Assembly: GCF_004028095.1 (NCBI RefSeq)
Contig: NZ_SBHM01000009.1
Coordinates: 62,001 to 126,000 of the forward strand
From: Paenarthrobacter ureafaciens
Lineage (GTDB): Bacteria > Actinomycetota > Actinomycetes > Actinomycetales > Micrococcaceae
Length of the DNA: 64,000 nt
Direction: 5' to 3'
A model generated the notes under the pieces. It worked only from the letters and a program-made list of their open reading frames with translations, was not told where the DNA came from and made no database searches. Shown piece after piece: positions 51,850-61,454 of the stretch. Positions within the stretch are counted from its first letter, which is position 1, and each line of letters starts with the position of its first letter. Both the position numbers and the translations under genes were made by a program.

Positions 51850-53180
51850 TTCTGCTCCAGTTGGTTCGAAAGTCGTGCGGGGGAAGTGGTAGGCACTGGC
51901 ATGGATTGGCCGCGGCGCTCCCGTATTTCGTTGTATAGCTGCAAGAGGGCAAGCTCGTCGCCGAAGCTGCCGGGTTTGGTGCCCACGAGCGTTCCGTCAT
52001 CGGCGCGGGTGAGTACCGCCCCGTGTTGCACGGCCGCGATCGGCACCAATTGTTGAAGTCCGACGGCGTCCAGGACTTCCCGGGCCGTCTCACCGCCGGT
52101 GAGGATCAGGTCGGCCGTTGTTCCCCGTGCTGCTTGTGCCGCAAATGCGGACAGGGACCTGACGATGCCGGCGGCCGAGGCCGGGTCCACGATTCCTCCA
52201 GCCATGGTGACGGCTACATCTGTGCCTGCCGCAAGGGATCGCTGCAGGTCGTCAAGCTGTTTTTGATAGGCGCCGTTCATACCGGCCTGCTGCGGGTGCA
52301 GCCTCACCACGGCGAAAGTGTCCAGCCGCTCCAGTTGGGCCTGTGCTGTTGCCGAAGCAGAGCCGACGACGGCGAGCACCGGCCTGGTGCCGTGCTGCAC
52401 TTCCGTGGTGGTTCCGTCTGCGTGCGATGATTGCGCGTTTTGCGCAGGTTGAGCGGCGGTATGTTGCGCAGCGAGGCGCTGCGCAAGGACGTCGGCGGTT
52501 CCGCCAGTACCCACGAGGACGATACGGCGGTTGGAGGCCTGGAAGCCAAGATGCAGCAGCGCGTCCGCCACGTCCTGCAGGTCTTGGACCGTCTCGCCGT
52601 CCACCACGATGATGGAGGGATGAACGGATTCCAGCGCGGCCGACATTTTCTGCGGCAGTAATCCTGAGCGGACCGCGGCCAGATCCAGGGCCCGCAGTGG
52701 CGTGGAATCTTCGGAACGGAGCAATGACGGAATATCAGCGGGTGGTTCAAGAACCTCGGCCTGCCACAGGTTGGTATCCGCCAAAGCAGTGCCAGCCACC
52801 AAAGGCTTTCCATTCAAAACGGAGCGGTGCAGCTGGGGGAGAGCGCCGGCAACCACGGCGTGGAAGCCTAAGACAGTCAGTGCCGCCACCTCGGCGCCGA
52901 TGTTCCCGCGCCATAGAGAGTCGATCTTCTTGAAAGCAACCTTAGCCCCCAGCGCCGCAGGACAAGCGAAGGCGTCCCGTACCAGTGCTTCCGCCGTGGC
53001 ACCGGGGAGCCCTCGTGAGTGCGAGTCGACGACCACAACGTCGGTGCGGGCCATCGCGAAGGGGGAACCGCCGTCGTGCGTTCCCAGCACGACCTGCGTG
53101 GAAAAGCCGTGCTGGACAAAGCAATAGCCAACCTCGGCGGCGCCGGAGAAATCGTCGGCTTGCACAAATACGGAAGCCAC
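51846..53180 (-). CDS. Four-carbon acid sugar kinase family protein (DUF1537)
   Basis: A 444-residue DUF1537 kinase. The N-terminal substrate domain begins SVFVQADDFSGAAEVGYCF, and the C-terminal nucleotide domain includes TADLILTGGETAREVLDAVG. With PdxA2 it forms the kinase/dehydrogenase pair for threonate or erythronate isomers. GTG 53180 is chosen because AAAGGAG precedes it and family homology starts there; upstream in-frame sequence is not conserved. The 282-base gap upstream probably holds its own promoter. Confidence 0.87.
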   Translation of the reverse strand: MASVFVQADDFSGAAEVGYCFVQHGFSTQVVLGTHDGGSPFAMARTDVVVVDSHSRGLPGATAEALVRDAFACPAALGAKVAFKKIDSLWRGNIGAEVAALTVLGFHAVVAGALPQLHRSVLNGKPLVAGTALADTNLWQAEVLEPPADIPSLLRSEDSTPLRALDLAAVRSGLLPQKMSAALESVHPSIIVVDGETVQDLQDVADALLHLGFQASNRRIVLVGTGGTADVLAQRLAAQHTAAQPAQNAQSSHADGTTTEVQHGTRPVLAVVGSASATAQAQLERLDTFAVVRLHPQQAGMNGAYQKQLDDLQRSLAAGTDVAVTMAGGIVDPASAAGIVRSLSAFAAQAARGTTADLILTGGETAREVLDAVGLQQLVPIAAVQHGAVLTRADDGTLVGTKPGSFGDELALLQLYNEIRERRGQSMPVPTTSPARLSNQLEQK

Positions 53181-53462
53181 GTTGCTCCTTTCGTCTGTGG
53201 CGGCAGGTACCCGCCGTTCAGCGGGAGGCTTTCGAGCATTCTGGCATGGATGCGCGAACCACGCTAGTTGGTTGCGTAAAATGCGCATAGACGGCAAAGT
53301 GATCGACACAACATTCGGCGCACCCATCCGGCCGCCAGCCGGCGCGCATCCCGGAAAAGCCGTCAACGGCTGCCGGCTCCGTCTCCTCCTGAGGCGCCTG
53401 GGGCCACGGTGACGTGGGAATCTACCGTCCACACTGACACGCGTGGCCCCCGGCAGGCATCG

Positions 53463-54344
53463 TTAACCTTTGAGGCCGGATTGGGCGAGGCCTTCGACAA
53501 ATTGGCGCTGGGCGAAGACGAAGACGATGAGAACCGGGACGGCGGTCATTGTCGCCGCTGCCATTTGCACGTTCCACATGGGTCCGCTGTACGCGTCGGT
53601 GAATCTTGTCAGTGCTTGGGGGAGCGTGAAGAGTTCCGGCGATGAGAGGTAAACGGTGGGCTCGAGATAGAGGTTCCAGACGTGGAGGAACGTGAAGATT
53701 GCGACGGCGGCAAGGGCAGATTTGGCGAGGGGCATTGCGATTTTCCACCAGATGGCTGTCCGTCCAAGTCCGTCGAGCCTGGCGGCTTCTTCCAGTTCTA
53801 CGGGCAGGGCAATGAAGAACTGGCGCATGATGAAAGTTGCCAGCACGCTTGGGGCTCCGATCGCGGTGACGAGGATCAGGGGCCAGTGCGTATTGATAAG
53901 CCCCAGTGAGTTGAACATCTGGAACAGCGGAATGATGGTCACTTCGGTGGGGACGAGCATTCCAGTGAGGACGATGAGGAAGAGTACGTTTTGGCCCCGG
54001 AACCGGATTCTTGCGAAGGCGTAGCCCGCCAGCGACGAGGTGATCATCGTGGTTATCGTTACGATGGCGGCGATGTAGAGACTATTGAAGTATTGGCGCG
54101 CGAACGGCTGGAACGTAAAGGCCTGGATGTAGGCCTCGATGGTGGGTGTGTTCGGCCATATGGTGGGTGGGAAAGCCAGCAGTTCGTTGACTGTTTTGAA
54201 TGACGAAATCATCATCCACCAGGTCGGCATAACGAATGGCAGGGCCATGATGGCAAGCCCGGCATATAGGGCGATGCGACTCCACCGCAGTTTCTTGCCG
54301 GCTTGCCGGAAGAGGAGACGCGGTACCGTCGGTTTAGTTCTCAT
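53463..54344 (-). CDS. ABC sugar transporter permease (MalG/UgpE type)
   Basis: A 293-residue inner-membrane permease with six hydrophobic segments. The EAA loop EEAARLDGLGRTAIWWKIAMPLAKS contacts the ATPase. It pairs with the permease of 54334-55290, whose end overlaps this start by 11 bases. ATG 54344 is the likely start; the longer frame lies inside the upstream gene. No ATPase gene is present, as usual for actinobacterial CUT1 importers served by a shared MsiK-like ATPase. Confidence 0.9.
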   Translation of the reverse strand: MRTKPTVPRLLFRQAGKKLRWSRIALYAGLAIMALPFVMPTWWMMISSFKTVNELLAFPPTIWPNTPTIEAYIQAFTFQPFARQYFNSLYIAAIVTITTMITSSLAGYAFARIRFRGQNVLFLIVLTGMLVPTEVTIIPLFQMFNSLGLINTHWPLILVTAIGAPSVLATFIMRQFFIALPVELEEAARLDGLGRTAIWWKIAMPLAKSALAAVAIFTFLHVWNLYLEPTVYLSSPELFTLPQALTRFTDAYSGPMWNVQMAAATMTAVPVLIVFVFAQRQFVEGLAQSGLKG

Positions 54345-55290
54345 GGAAGACCCATTTCTTGCGCATTTGCCACTGGACGACGGTGAGGACAAGGACAATC
54401 ACGAAGAGGAGGAGTGAAAGTGTTGAACCATATCCAAAATGGTGGAATTCGAATGCCTGCTGGAACACGTAGTAGACCAAGACTGTTGTGGACAATCCTG
54501 GCCCGCCCTGAGTGAGCACGGCGATCTGGGCGAAAGCCTGCAGGGAGCCCACGATCGTGATGATGATTGTGAGCAGGAGAGTGGGCGAAATCAGGGGAAG
54601 CGTGATGCGGCGTAACAGGACCCATCGTGTCGCGCCGTCGACCTTCGCGGCCTCATATAGCTCGGAGGGAACCCCTTGGAGAGCGGCAAGGAACAGCACC
54701 ATGTTGAGGCCGACGTTCTTGAAGACGTAGGTGGTGACGACGGCGGCCATTGCGGTTGGGCCGGTGCGCAGCCAGTTCGGTCCCGTGATCCCGAAAGTCT
54801 GGAGAATACCGTTGATCCCGCCGTTGTCTTGGAGCATGAAGCCCCAAACGAGGGTCCACGCCACCACTGAGACGACCACGGGGGAGAAGAAGATAGTACG
54901 GAAAACCGTAATTCCCTTGCCCTGACGGTTGAGCAGGACGGCCAGCAGAAGGGCCAGAGGGATGTTTATGCCAACGAGGCAGATCGAGAACACCGTGGTG
55001 GCCGCAAGGACGGAGGGAAGCTGTGGGTCTGCGAGGAGCTTTTCATAGTTCGCGCCTCCCACGGATTTGAAGGTTCCGGCCAGGACGTTCCACTCGTTGA
55101 AGCTGTAGTAGAAGACCAAAGCCAGGGGAAACAGCACGAAGCCAACGATGCCCAGCAGCTGCGGCGTGATGAAGGCGTAACCGGTCAGTGCATCCCGCCG
55201 CCTGGAGGTCAGGAAGGGAGCCCGCTTGGGGCCCCTCTCCCCGGCGCGGGTGGTTTCCCGCGCCGGGGAGACTTTATCGATAAGGGACAT
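54334..55290 (-). CDS. ABC sugar transporter permease (MalF/UgpA type)
   Basis: A 318-residue permease with a cytoplasmic N-terminus of about 35 residues and six membrane segments (first: YAFITPQLLGIVGFVLFPLALVFYYSF). The EAA motif is LYEAAKVDGATRWVLLRRITLPLISP. It lies 10 bases after the binding-protein gene, forming the usual binding protein - permease - permease order. Confidence 0.9.
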   Translation of the reverse strand: MSLIDKVSPARETTRAGERGPKRAPFLTSRRRDALTGYAFITPQLLGIVGFVLFPLALVFYYSFNEWNVLAGTFKSVGGANYEKLLADPQLPSVLAATTVFSICLVGINIPLALLLAVLLNRQGKGITVFRTIFFSPVVVSVVAWTLVWGFMLQDNGGINGILQTFGITGPNWLRTGPTAMAAVVTTYVFKNVGLNMVLFLAALQGVPSELYEAAKVDGATRWVLLRRITLPLISPTLLLTIIITIVGSLQAFAQIAVLTQGGPGLSTTVLVYYVFQQAFEFHHFGYGSTLSLLLFVIVLVLTVVQWQMRKKWVFHEN

Positions 55291-55300
55291 GGCTTTGGTC

Positions 55301-56599
55301 CTAGACAGCCAGAATCGGATCGATGGCCGTGCAAACGCTCTTCAGCACGCCGGGGACGTCGGCATTTTCCTGCCACATGGGATCAAGGGCCACCTTGATC
55401 TTGCTCGCGAGATCTGCCGAACTCGTGTGCTGGGGTTTGGGCGGCACGTTTTCCAGAGACTTGATCACTGTGTTCTGGATCTGGTCCTTGCTCAGCAGTG
55501 GGTTGGTGGCTGTCAGCGTCTCAGCATTCAGCAGCGAGGTCCGCGGCGGCGGGAAGTACTGGGCCAGCTGCCTCGAATTGTCCGGGTTGGTGAAGTAAGC
55601 CAGGAACTGCTTCGCTGCCTCGGGATTCTTGCTGTTCTGCAGCGCAGCCATTGCAGCCTGGCCGATCACGGAATAGTCGCCCTTCGGTCCGGACGGCAAA
55701 GGCAGCACGTTCCAGCCAAATTGAGCGTTCTTCAACAGCGAAGCCCGGGAAATTTGTGACACGGTTAAGGCCGATCCCCCGGCGAAGAAGTCGGGGCTGG
55801 TCCCCGGCCCGGGAAACGCCTTGCTCCCGAAGATCCCTTCGTGCAGGTACTCAAAGGCGCCGGTCATTTCGGGGGAAGCAAACGTGCATTTCTTGCCGTC
55901 CTCACTCCATGGAGAAGCACCCCAGCCCTTCCACAGCGATAGAAGCAGCAATGGTTGAGCGTAATTGAAATCGCGGATGATGATGCCGTCTTTGCCGGTC
56001 TTTTCATGGACTTGGGCACCGACCTTGGACAGGTCGTTCCAGTTCCATTTGCCCTGGGCTTTGAGTTCTGCGGAGCTGGGCAGGCCTGCGTTCTTGAGGA
56101 TGTCGTCGTTGGCAAACATGACGAAGGGTGAGGTGGAGAACGGGTATGCGTAGAGCTCGCCATCCCGGGTCCAGAGTTTCGCGAAGTCAGTTTTGAGGTC
56201 GTCGTAGTTGTAGCCGGGAGTGGCCTTGAAAGTGTCAGTGAGCGGAGCCAGTGCCCCCGACTCCACGAAGTCCGGTGCGTCGCTTTCCGGAACCCAGGCC
56301 AAGTCCGGACCGTTTCCTCCAGCGATCTGGGTGGTCAACGTCTTTGTGTAGTCCGCCGAGGGGAGGGAATCGAAAGTGATGTCCTTGATTTCCGGGTGGG
56401 TCGTTTTGTATTCGTCTGCGATGGACTTGAACAGAGCGAGCTGGTTCGCGTCAGCCGTCCAAGTGGTCAAGCGCAGCGACACACTGCCGGGAGCTGCGGA
56501 CGTTGGGGCTGCTGCGGGGCCGGGACCGCCGCAGGCGGAGAGCGCAAGCGACACCGCTGCCAGCAGTGTTACTCCTGTCAGCGTCTTTGCTGGTTTCAT
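55301..56599 (-). CDS. Extracellular solute-binding lipoprotein, family 1 (sugar)
   Basis: A 432-residue binding protein with a lipoprotein signal peptide (LTGVTLLAAVSLALSACGG, lipidated Cys near residue 23) and the family 1 fold (NGPDLAWVPESDAPDFVESGALAPLTD, ending in a repeated Trp/Pro-rich C-domain). It feeds the two permeases encoded downstream. The ligand is probably a sugar or sugar acid in view of the kinase/PdxA2 genes. GGAGCACG precedes ATG 56599. Confidence 0.9.
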   Translation of the reverse strand: MKPAKTLTGVTLLAAVSLALSACGGPGPAAAPTSAAPGSVSLRLTTWTADANQLALFKSIADEYKTTHPEIKDITFDSLPSADYTKTLTTQIAGGNGPDLAWVPESDAPDFVESGALAPLTDTFKATPGYNYDDLKTDFAKLWTRDGELYAYPFSTSPFVMFANDDILKNAGLPSSAELKAQGKWNWNDLSKVGAQVHEKTGKDGIIIRDFNYAQPLLLLSLWKGWGASPWSEDGKKCTFASPEMTGAFEYLHEGIFGSKAFPGPGTSPDFFAGGSALTVSQISRASLLKNAQFGWNVLPLPSGPKGDYSVIGQAAMAALQNSKNPEAAKQFLAYFTNPDNSRQLAQYFPPPRTSLLNAETLTATNPLLSKDQIQNTVIKSLENVPPKPQHTSSADLASKIKVALDPMWQENADVPGVLKSVCTAIDPILAV

Positions 56600-56615
56600 G
56601 ATCGTGCTCCTCGTT

Positions 56616-58235
56616 TCAGTAGCCGGTGACGTCGGGCCAGTGCAGCTCGACGCCTTCCCGGGTTAGCAGGTTCTGGAATTCCTCCAGGAGGTGGGGTGTG
56701 TTGCGGACGGTGCGGGGGTCAGTGGAATTTGCGAGGCAGAAGGATGCCAGCCAACCGGCAACTTCACCGATGTTCCATTCGACGGGGTGAAGTCGGAAAG
56801 CGCCGTTGGTGATGTGGGTCGTGCCAATGTTCTTACCGGCTGGAAGGAGGTTCTCCAGACGGACGGGAATGAATGATCCGAGGGGAATTTCAAAGGGCGC
56901 CGAGGCGACGTCTACGTAGTTGTCCCCACCGGTGGAGGGATGCAAATCGATCCGGTACATCCCCACGCCCACACTGTCAGGGAAAGTGGTGGGCGCGCCG
57001 TGCCCCCGGACAGCCAGGGAGAGATCGCCTTCCACCACGGTGTACTCGGCCTTGATGCGCCGGGATTCGCGGATATAGGGCGCTTGGGCCAGCCCGTCCC
57101 GGGTTCCGGTGATGTCGCCCCGCAGACGCAGTCCTGGCCAGCCCTTCCCCCCATCGGGACGGGGTGCTTCGGTTTGGAGCCAGTAGAACATCGAATACGA
57201 GAGCTGACGTGCGGCTTCGAGGTGCTTTTCCGCACCGGGATTATCGATGATCGAACCATCGAGGTAATCGATCATGGGCCAGTTGACCAACACAAGGTCA
57301 CTGTCGAAGTGCCCTTCCCGGAACAGCTTCCTGGCAAGGATGCGCCGGAAAGTCCATAGCTCACGATCGCCCGGGGGTCTCCCGCTGTTTCCCGGTCCGT
57401 GGCAGCCGATTGTTTCCAAGGGCTCGTCGTCGATGTCCGGTGTGAAAGTCCTCGTGAGCGTTTCAAGGGTCTGGGGTCGTGGTCCGGTGAGGGACAGCAT
57501 TGGTGCGCCCCAGAACTCCGGCTGGTATTTGCGCCAGTACTCGTAATCGCGGGGCTTGTCGATGACGTGGTTTCCCTCGACGTGATCGATGACGAAACAC
57601 CAGGACAGTGCCTGGACATTGTCAGGATCCGGCGTTTCCGGGGCGCTAGGCTCTCCCGTCTGGTGCCGGGACTCGGCGCCAACGACGTATTCAGCGCCGA
57701 CGAACGGAAGCAGGTCCCCGGTTTCCGTTGCGTCCAGCACATAGTGCGCGCTGATCACGGTTTCCTCGGATGTGCCCTCGCTGCGGACAGTGACCCGCTT
57801 GATCCGGTTCCCGTCCATCTCGGCACCTACCGGCACCGCCGGCTGAATCACCGTCAGCCGGCCCGTCCCCGTAAAGGGTGAGAGCATTGCATCAATCACG
57901 GCGACAGCGACGCGCGGTTCTGCACACACGGCGCTTACAGTTCCGGCGCCCGGGTTCAGGTCTTCTCTTCCCCGGGCCTCTTCAGTCAGCGGATACCAGT
58001 TCCGGTAATAATCGCGAATCCCATTGCGGAGTTTTCGGTAGGAGGCGGTTACACCAAACTGCTCGACCCAGCGGTGCTCGTCCATCGGCACCGCCTGACT
58101 GGTGAGCTGACCACCCAGCCACGGGTACTGCTCCGTGAGGACGACGTGCCGGCCAGCCTTGAGGGCCGCAAGGGCGGCTGCGACACCGCCCAGACCGCCG
58201 CCGACAATCAGGACATCGGTTTGAACATCAGTCAT
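56616..58235 (-). CDS. FAD-dependent oxidoreductase (FAD_oxidored family)
   Basis: A 539-residue flavoprotein. The dinucleotide-binding motif VLIVGGGLGGVAAALAALKAGRHVVLTE is at the N-terminus, VLDATETGDLLPFVGAEYVVG is typical of the FAD_oxidored family, and NLLPAGKNIGTTHITNGAFRLHPVEWNIGE is the conserved end. The family is common beside sugar ABC importers, but substrates are mostly unknown; oxidation of a sugar or lactone ahead of the kinase step is possible. ATG 58235 has AAAGA six bases upstream; ATG 58241 has no space for one. Confidence 0.87.
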   Translation of the reverse strand: MTDVQTDVLIVGGGLGGVAAALAALKAGRHVVLTEQYPWLGGQLTSQAVPMDEHRWVEQFGVTASYRKLRNGIRDYYRNWYPLTEEARGREDLNPGAGTVSAVCAEPRVAVAVIDAMLSPFTGTGRLTVIQPAVPVGAEMDGNRIKRVTVRSEGTSEETVISAHYVLDATETGDLLPFVGAEYVVGAESRHQTGEPSAPETPDPDNVQALSWCFVIDHVEGNHVIDKPRDYEYWRKYQPEFWGAPMLSLTGPRPQTLETLTRTFTPDIDDEPLETIGCHGPGNSGRPPGDRELWTFRRILARKLFREGHFDSDLVLVNWPMIDYLDGSIIDNPGAEKHLEAARQLSYSMFYWLQTEAPRPDGGKGWPGLRLRGDITGTRDGLAQAPYIRESRRIKAEYTVVEGDLSLAVRGHGAPTTFPDSVGVGMYRIDLHPSTGGDNYVDVASAPFEIPLGSFIPVRLENLLPAGKNIGTTHITNGAFRLHPVEWNIGEVAGWLASFCLANSTDPRTVRNTPHLLEEFQNLLTREGVELHWPDVTGY

Positions 58236-58713
58236 TAACATTCTTTCAATCGGCGAGCCGAACGGTTCGGCTCGTAATGGTTCGTGCGCTGCGCGGATGG
58301 GCGGAGGCGCAGATTAGCGACTGGCATCCGGGCAGGGGTGATCGGCAGGGCTGGCCTTGCTCCGATTCCCGGGGTAAAGGCATGCTTCCCTGCAGCATCA
58401 TTGAATGAACTCTGACGGGCTGACGGCGCGAGAATTTCTTTCGTCCAACCCTGGCGATGCTTCCTGGAGAAGCAACCGGTCGCTTACCGCCGCCCAGCAA
58501 CAACATGGAGTGATCCTGAGACCGTCCAGTCGTTTGGACGTGGATTGGCCTCCGAAGGTCAAGGAACATTCCAAGACGATCTCCGGCGTCGTGGCCTTAA
58601 GAGGCGTTTCTAACCTGAATCGTAGGGCCGGCAATCCTCTCTAAGGGATTTACCTGCCATCACAACTGTGACTTTCACCCCTCTAGCCAATCATTGATGC
58701 CGCATGACATACC
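58236..58713. other. Divergent promoter region between FAD oxidoreductase and AraC genes
   Basis: 478 bases without a convincing gene. It should hold the promoters and AraC binding sites for the ABC/FAD locus. I see no clear repeat or riboswitch. Confidence 0.5.
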
Positions 58714-59574
58714 ATGGACGAGATGAGCCAGATTGTGTCTGAGATTGATATTGAGTCCAGGCGTCTTCGCATCATCAACGCGGTTGTCGCAAGCGTTGAC
58801 CAGCCGCCTGGCTCACAAGTCGGTCCCCGACTTCAGCGGCATGTTCAGATGCTTCTCATCCACTCGGGTTCAATGAAGGTGGTCATCGACGAACGTCCGC
58901 CCTACGAGGTGCACGCGGGGCACATGTGCATTCTCCTGCCAGGGCACCGTGAAGAAATTTCGTTCCCGCATAAGATGACCCGGCAAACGCTCCTGCGGGG
59001 CGACTTCCTCGGACTGACTGCCGGCATGGCAGAGTGGCTGGAGAGTGTTCCACCAGTCCGAAAGCTCTCGTCAGCGCTCACGTACCTTGCACGGGAGGCG
59101 CTGACGAGTGAACAGACGCGTTTGACGGCTCAGGGAGCCCTGGTGGACGCCCTTTCCACGGCGCTGTTATGGAGGTTCATCGCGGAGCTTGAAAATTCTC
59201 CTGCTGCCCTGCCGGAGCCAATCGAAGCGGCGCGCCTGTTCATCCATCAACTCCTCAGCGAAGAGTTGACCTTGAGTGCGATCGCCAGCGCCGCTAACGT
59301 CACGCCCGCATATCTCGTCCGACTTTTCAGGGAACACATGGGCACCACCCCCATTCACTACCTGTGGGAACGACGAGTGACGCATGGGATCGTCCTGTTG
59401 ACCAGCACTGGCCTTCCGATCGGGACGGTGGCCGCAATGAGCGGTTTCAAGACGAGCTTTCACTTTGCTCGAAAGGTCAAGGAATCCACCGGAATGGCGC
59501 CCTCAGAGCTTCGCAGGTCCAACTGGGGAGAATTGTCCGCTCACAGCAGTAGTGACGCCAACCGGAGAATCTGA
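58714..59574 (+). CDS. AraC-family regulator of the ABC/FAD locus
   Basis: A 286-residue AraC regulator: an N-terminal cupin-like sensing domain (MLLIHSGSMKVVIDERPPYEVHAGHMCILLPGHREEISF) and a C-terminal double HTH (LTLSAIASAANVTPAYLVRLFREHMGTTPIHYLWERRVTHG and TVAAMSGFKTSFHFARKVKESTGMAPSELRRS). Divergent from the FAD oxidoreductase gene. No good ribosome binding site precedes Met1; Met4 (58723) is an alternative. Confidence 0.88.
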   Translation: MDEMSQIVSEIDIESRRLRIINAVVASVDQPPGSQVGPRLQRHVQMLLIHSGSMKVVIDERPPYEVHAGHMCILLPGHREEISFPHKMTRQTLLRGDFLGLTAGMAEWLESVPPVRKLSSALTYLAREALTSEQTRLTAQGALVDALSTALLWRFIAELENSPAALPEPIEAARLFIHQLLSEELTLSAIASAANVTPAYLVRLFREHMGTTPIHYLWERRVTHGIVLLTSTGLPIGTVAAMSGFKTSFHFARKVKESTGMAPSELRRSNWGELSAHSSSDANRRI

Positions 59575-59600
59575 ATGTTTTGCTTGTGGAAACCTAGGCT

Positions 59601-60924
59601 TCAGATGATGGCGTTCATGACGTTCCAGCCGGTCCCGACCTGAACTCTGGGAAGCCAGCCCAGTTTGCCGTTCCCGGGGTAGAGCCACAGTGTTCCCGCT
59701 GAATCACGCGCCAGAAGATCGACGTTGCCGTCGCCATTGAAGTCGCCGGGGGTAGCGATGGCTGTCATGACGTTCCAACCCCACCCAATGGCAGGGCCGT
59801 TTCCGATGGTGCCGCTTCCGCCCCAACACAGCCAGAGCGTCCCCACGGCATCCCGGCCAACGAAGTCCTGCGTGCCGTTTCCATTGATATCGCCGATTCC
59901 GCCGAGGTAATTCAGGGATTCGAAGCTGTAACCTACGTGCAATTGTCCTGCCCACCCGCCCCTGCCGTTACCCCGGTAGTGGATCAAGGAGCAGTAGCGG
60001 TTGGTACGGCCTATGATGTCCGCATTTCCATCAAGGTCAAGGTCACCGATGGGGAACATGGTATCCACAGCGCCCCACCCCCATCCGATTGCGCTGCGCG
60101 GGAGCCAGCCGCCTCGCCCGTCTCCGGGATAGAGCCACAGCGTGTCACTGCTGTCGCGGGCCAGAAGGTCATCCCTGCCGTCCCCGGTGAAGTCACCGGG
60201 CGCCGCGATTTCGGTCATCACATTCCAGCCTTGACCAACCTGGGCTCGGCTTAACCACCCTCCGCTGCCATTTCCGGGGTACAGCCAAAGTTTTCCCTCG
60301 GTGTCGCGCGCCAGCACGTCAGGCTTGCCGTCGCTGTTGTAGTCGCCACGTATGTCTTTTGGGTCGATCGTGATGGTGACAATCGGAGTTATCGCGTCGG
60401 GGCTGATGCCGTTCGTAGCTGATACACGAAAACTGTAGACGCCCGCGGCCGTCGGTATGCCGCTGAGTGCGCCGTTAACCAGTGTCACGCCCGGGGGTAG
60501 CGATCCGGAGGCAACCTGGATTTTCGGGGTGAGGGATCCAGAAAAATCAAAGCTGCCTGTGTAGAGCGATCCGACACGCCCCTTCGGGGGTATCGGCGGA
60601 CTGATGAGCTGCGGCGCTTTGTCGGTTCCGTCGATGACGGTGGCGCTGTATCCATTAGTCGCGTAGAGCCTGTTGGTCTTCTCATTAATGGCCAGTTCGT
60701 GGAAGCTGGTCGACATCGTCCTCACGAGATCGGAAGTCAAAGCGGTAGGTTTGTAGACACTGATCCCGTCTGACGATGCAACGTACACCTTGTTGGTAGT
60801 TGAATTCACCGCAATGTCCCTGGCAGTGTCTTTGGATGGGAAGCTCTTCTGTGCCTCGGTTATTCCATCGACCTGAACCAGCGATTGGCTGTTTGGGTGA
60901 AGGGCAAAGATTGTATTGGTTTTT
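59601..60924 (-). pseudogene. FG-GAP/VCBS-repeat protein, 5'-truncated
   Basis: The reading frame encodes a beta-propeller-like stretch (KVYVASSDGISVYKP, RLYATNGYSATVIDG), an Ig-like putative domain (SLPPGVTLVNGALSGIPTAAGVYSF) and five calcium-binding FG-GAP-like repeats (GDYNSDGKPDVLARD, GDFTGDGRDDLLARD and similar). Such proteins are secreted, but no signal peptide is present. The frame's first dozen codons (to 60956, MCFSAANFSKRK) are the reverse strand of the antitoxin relic at 60925, so the true 5' end has been cut off. Confidence 0.75.
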
Positions 60925-61092
60925 CGTTTGGAGAAGTTGGCGGCCGAGAAGCACACGTCTAAATCCGAGCTGTTGTTGCAGGGGGCAGAGTTGATACTGC
61001 AGCGCTATGCCCGGCAGCGGGAGATCTGTGAGGATTTGGATTTCGTCATGAGTCACGACGCTGAACTGCTGACCCGCCTTGAGGGCGCGTGA
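60925..61092 (+). pseudogene. Relic of an RHH antitoxin gene (second Doc module)
   Basis: Translating 60925-61092 gives RLEKLAAEKHTSKSELLLQG and then FVMSHDAELLTRLEGA before TGA, near-identical to residues 16-71 of the intact antitoxin at 43187-43402. The start and DNA-binding strand are missing. A GTG at the same overlapping position (61089) opens a toxin-like frame that stops after 11 codons (MSIDLDSAGTA), so the toxin is lost too. Confidence 0.85.
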
Positions 61093-61127
61093 GCATAGAT
61101 CTGGATAGCGCGGGCACGGCGTGACGT

Positions 61128-61454
61128 CTACATAGGGGGCTGCTGAACGCCCGGCGTCAGTGCCCTTCGAGCCGCTTTTCCAGGCGCTTTGCGGGCGCTG
61201 GCCAGGGACTGTTTGGTGAGCTTGGTGACGTCCTTGGCCCGCGCTGCTTCCAGAATGGCGGGTTGCGGCGTCCAAAGGCTTTCATCGTTGTGATCGATGG
61301 CTTCGGTGGCGCCGATGACCTTGTAGGGGCGGCACTGGAGCTAGAGGTTCTCAATAACTTCCACGAGGACGGGATTTCCACCTGCTGTATAGAGGGTTCG
61401 GAGCAATACCTCGTCCTCGTCCAAGGCGTCCCAGACCCTGCGCTCTGCCACTGC
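61128..61454 (-). pseudogene. GntR-family regulator fragment (FCD domain) with internal stop
   Basis: The minus strand directly after the TAA at 61455 reads AVAERRVWDALDEDEVLLRT, then LYTAGGNPVLVEVIENL, a TAG stop, then LQCRPYKVIGATEAIDHNDE and QPAILEAARAKDVTKLTKQS. This is the C-terminal effector domain of a FadR-type GntR regulator; the stop replaces the Trp usual after ENL. No HTH part remains. Confidence 0.7.

Noticed and set aside
59601..60400. Periodic DNA repeats suggesting a CRISPR or tandem repeat array
   Set aside because: The periodicity comes from FG-GAP-like protein repeats in frame; unit lengths vary and there are no constant repeats with unique spacers.
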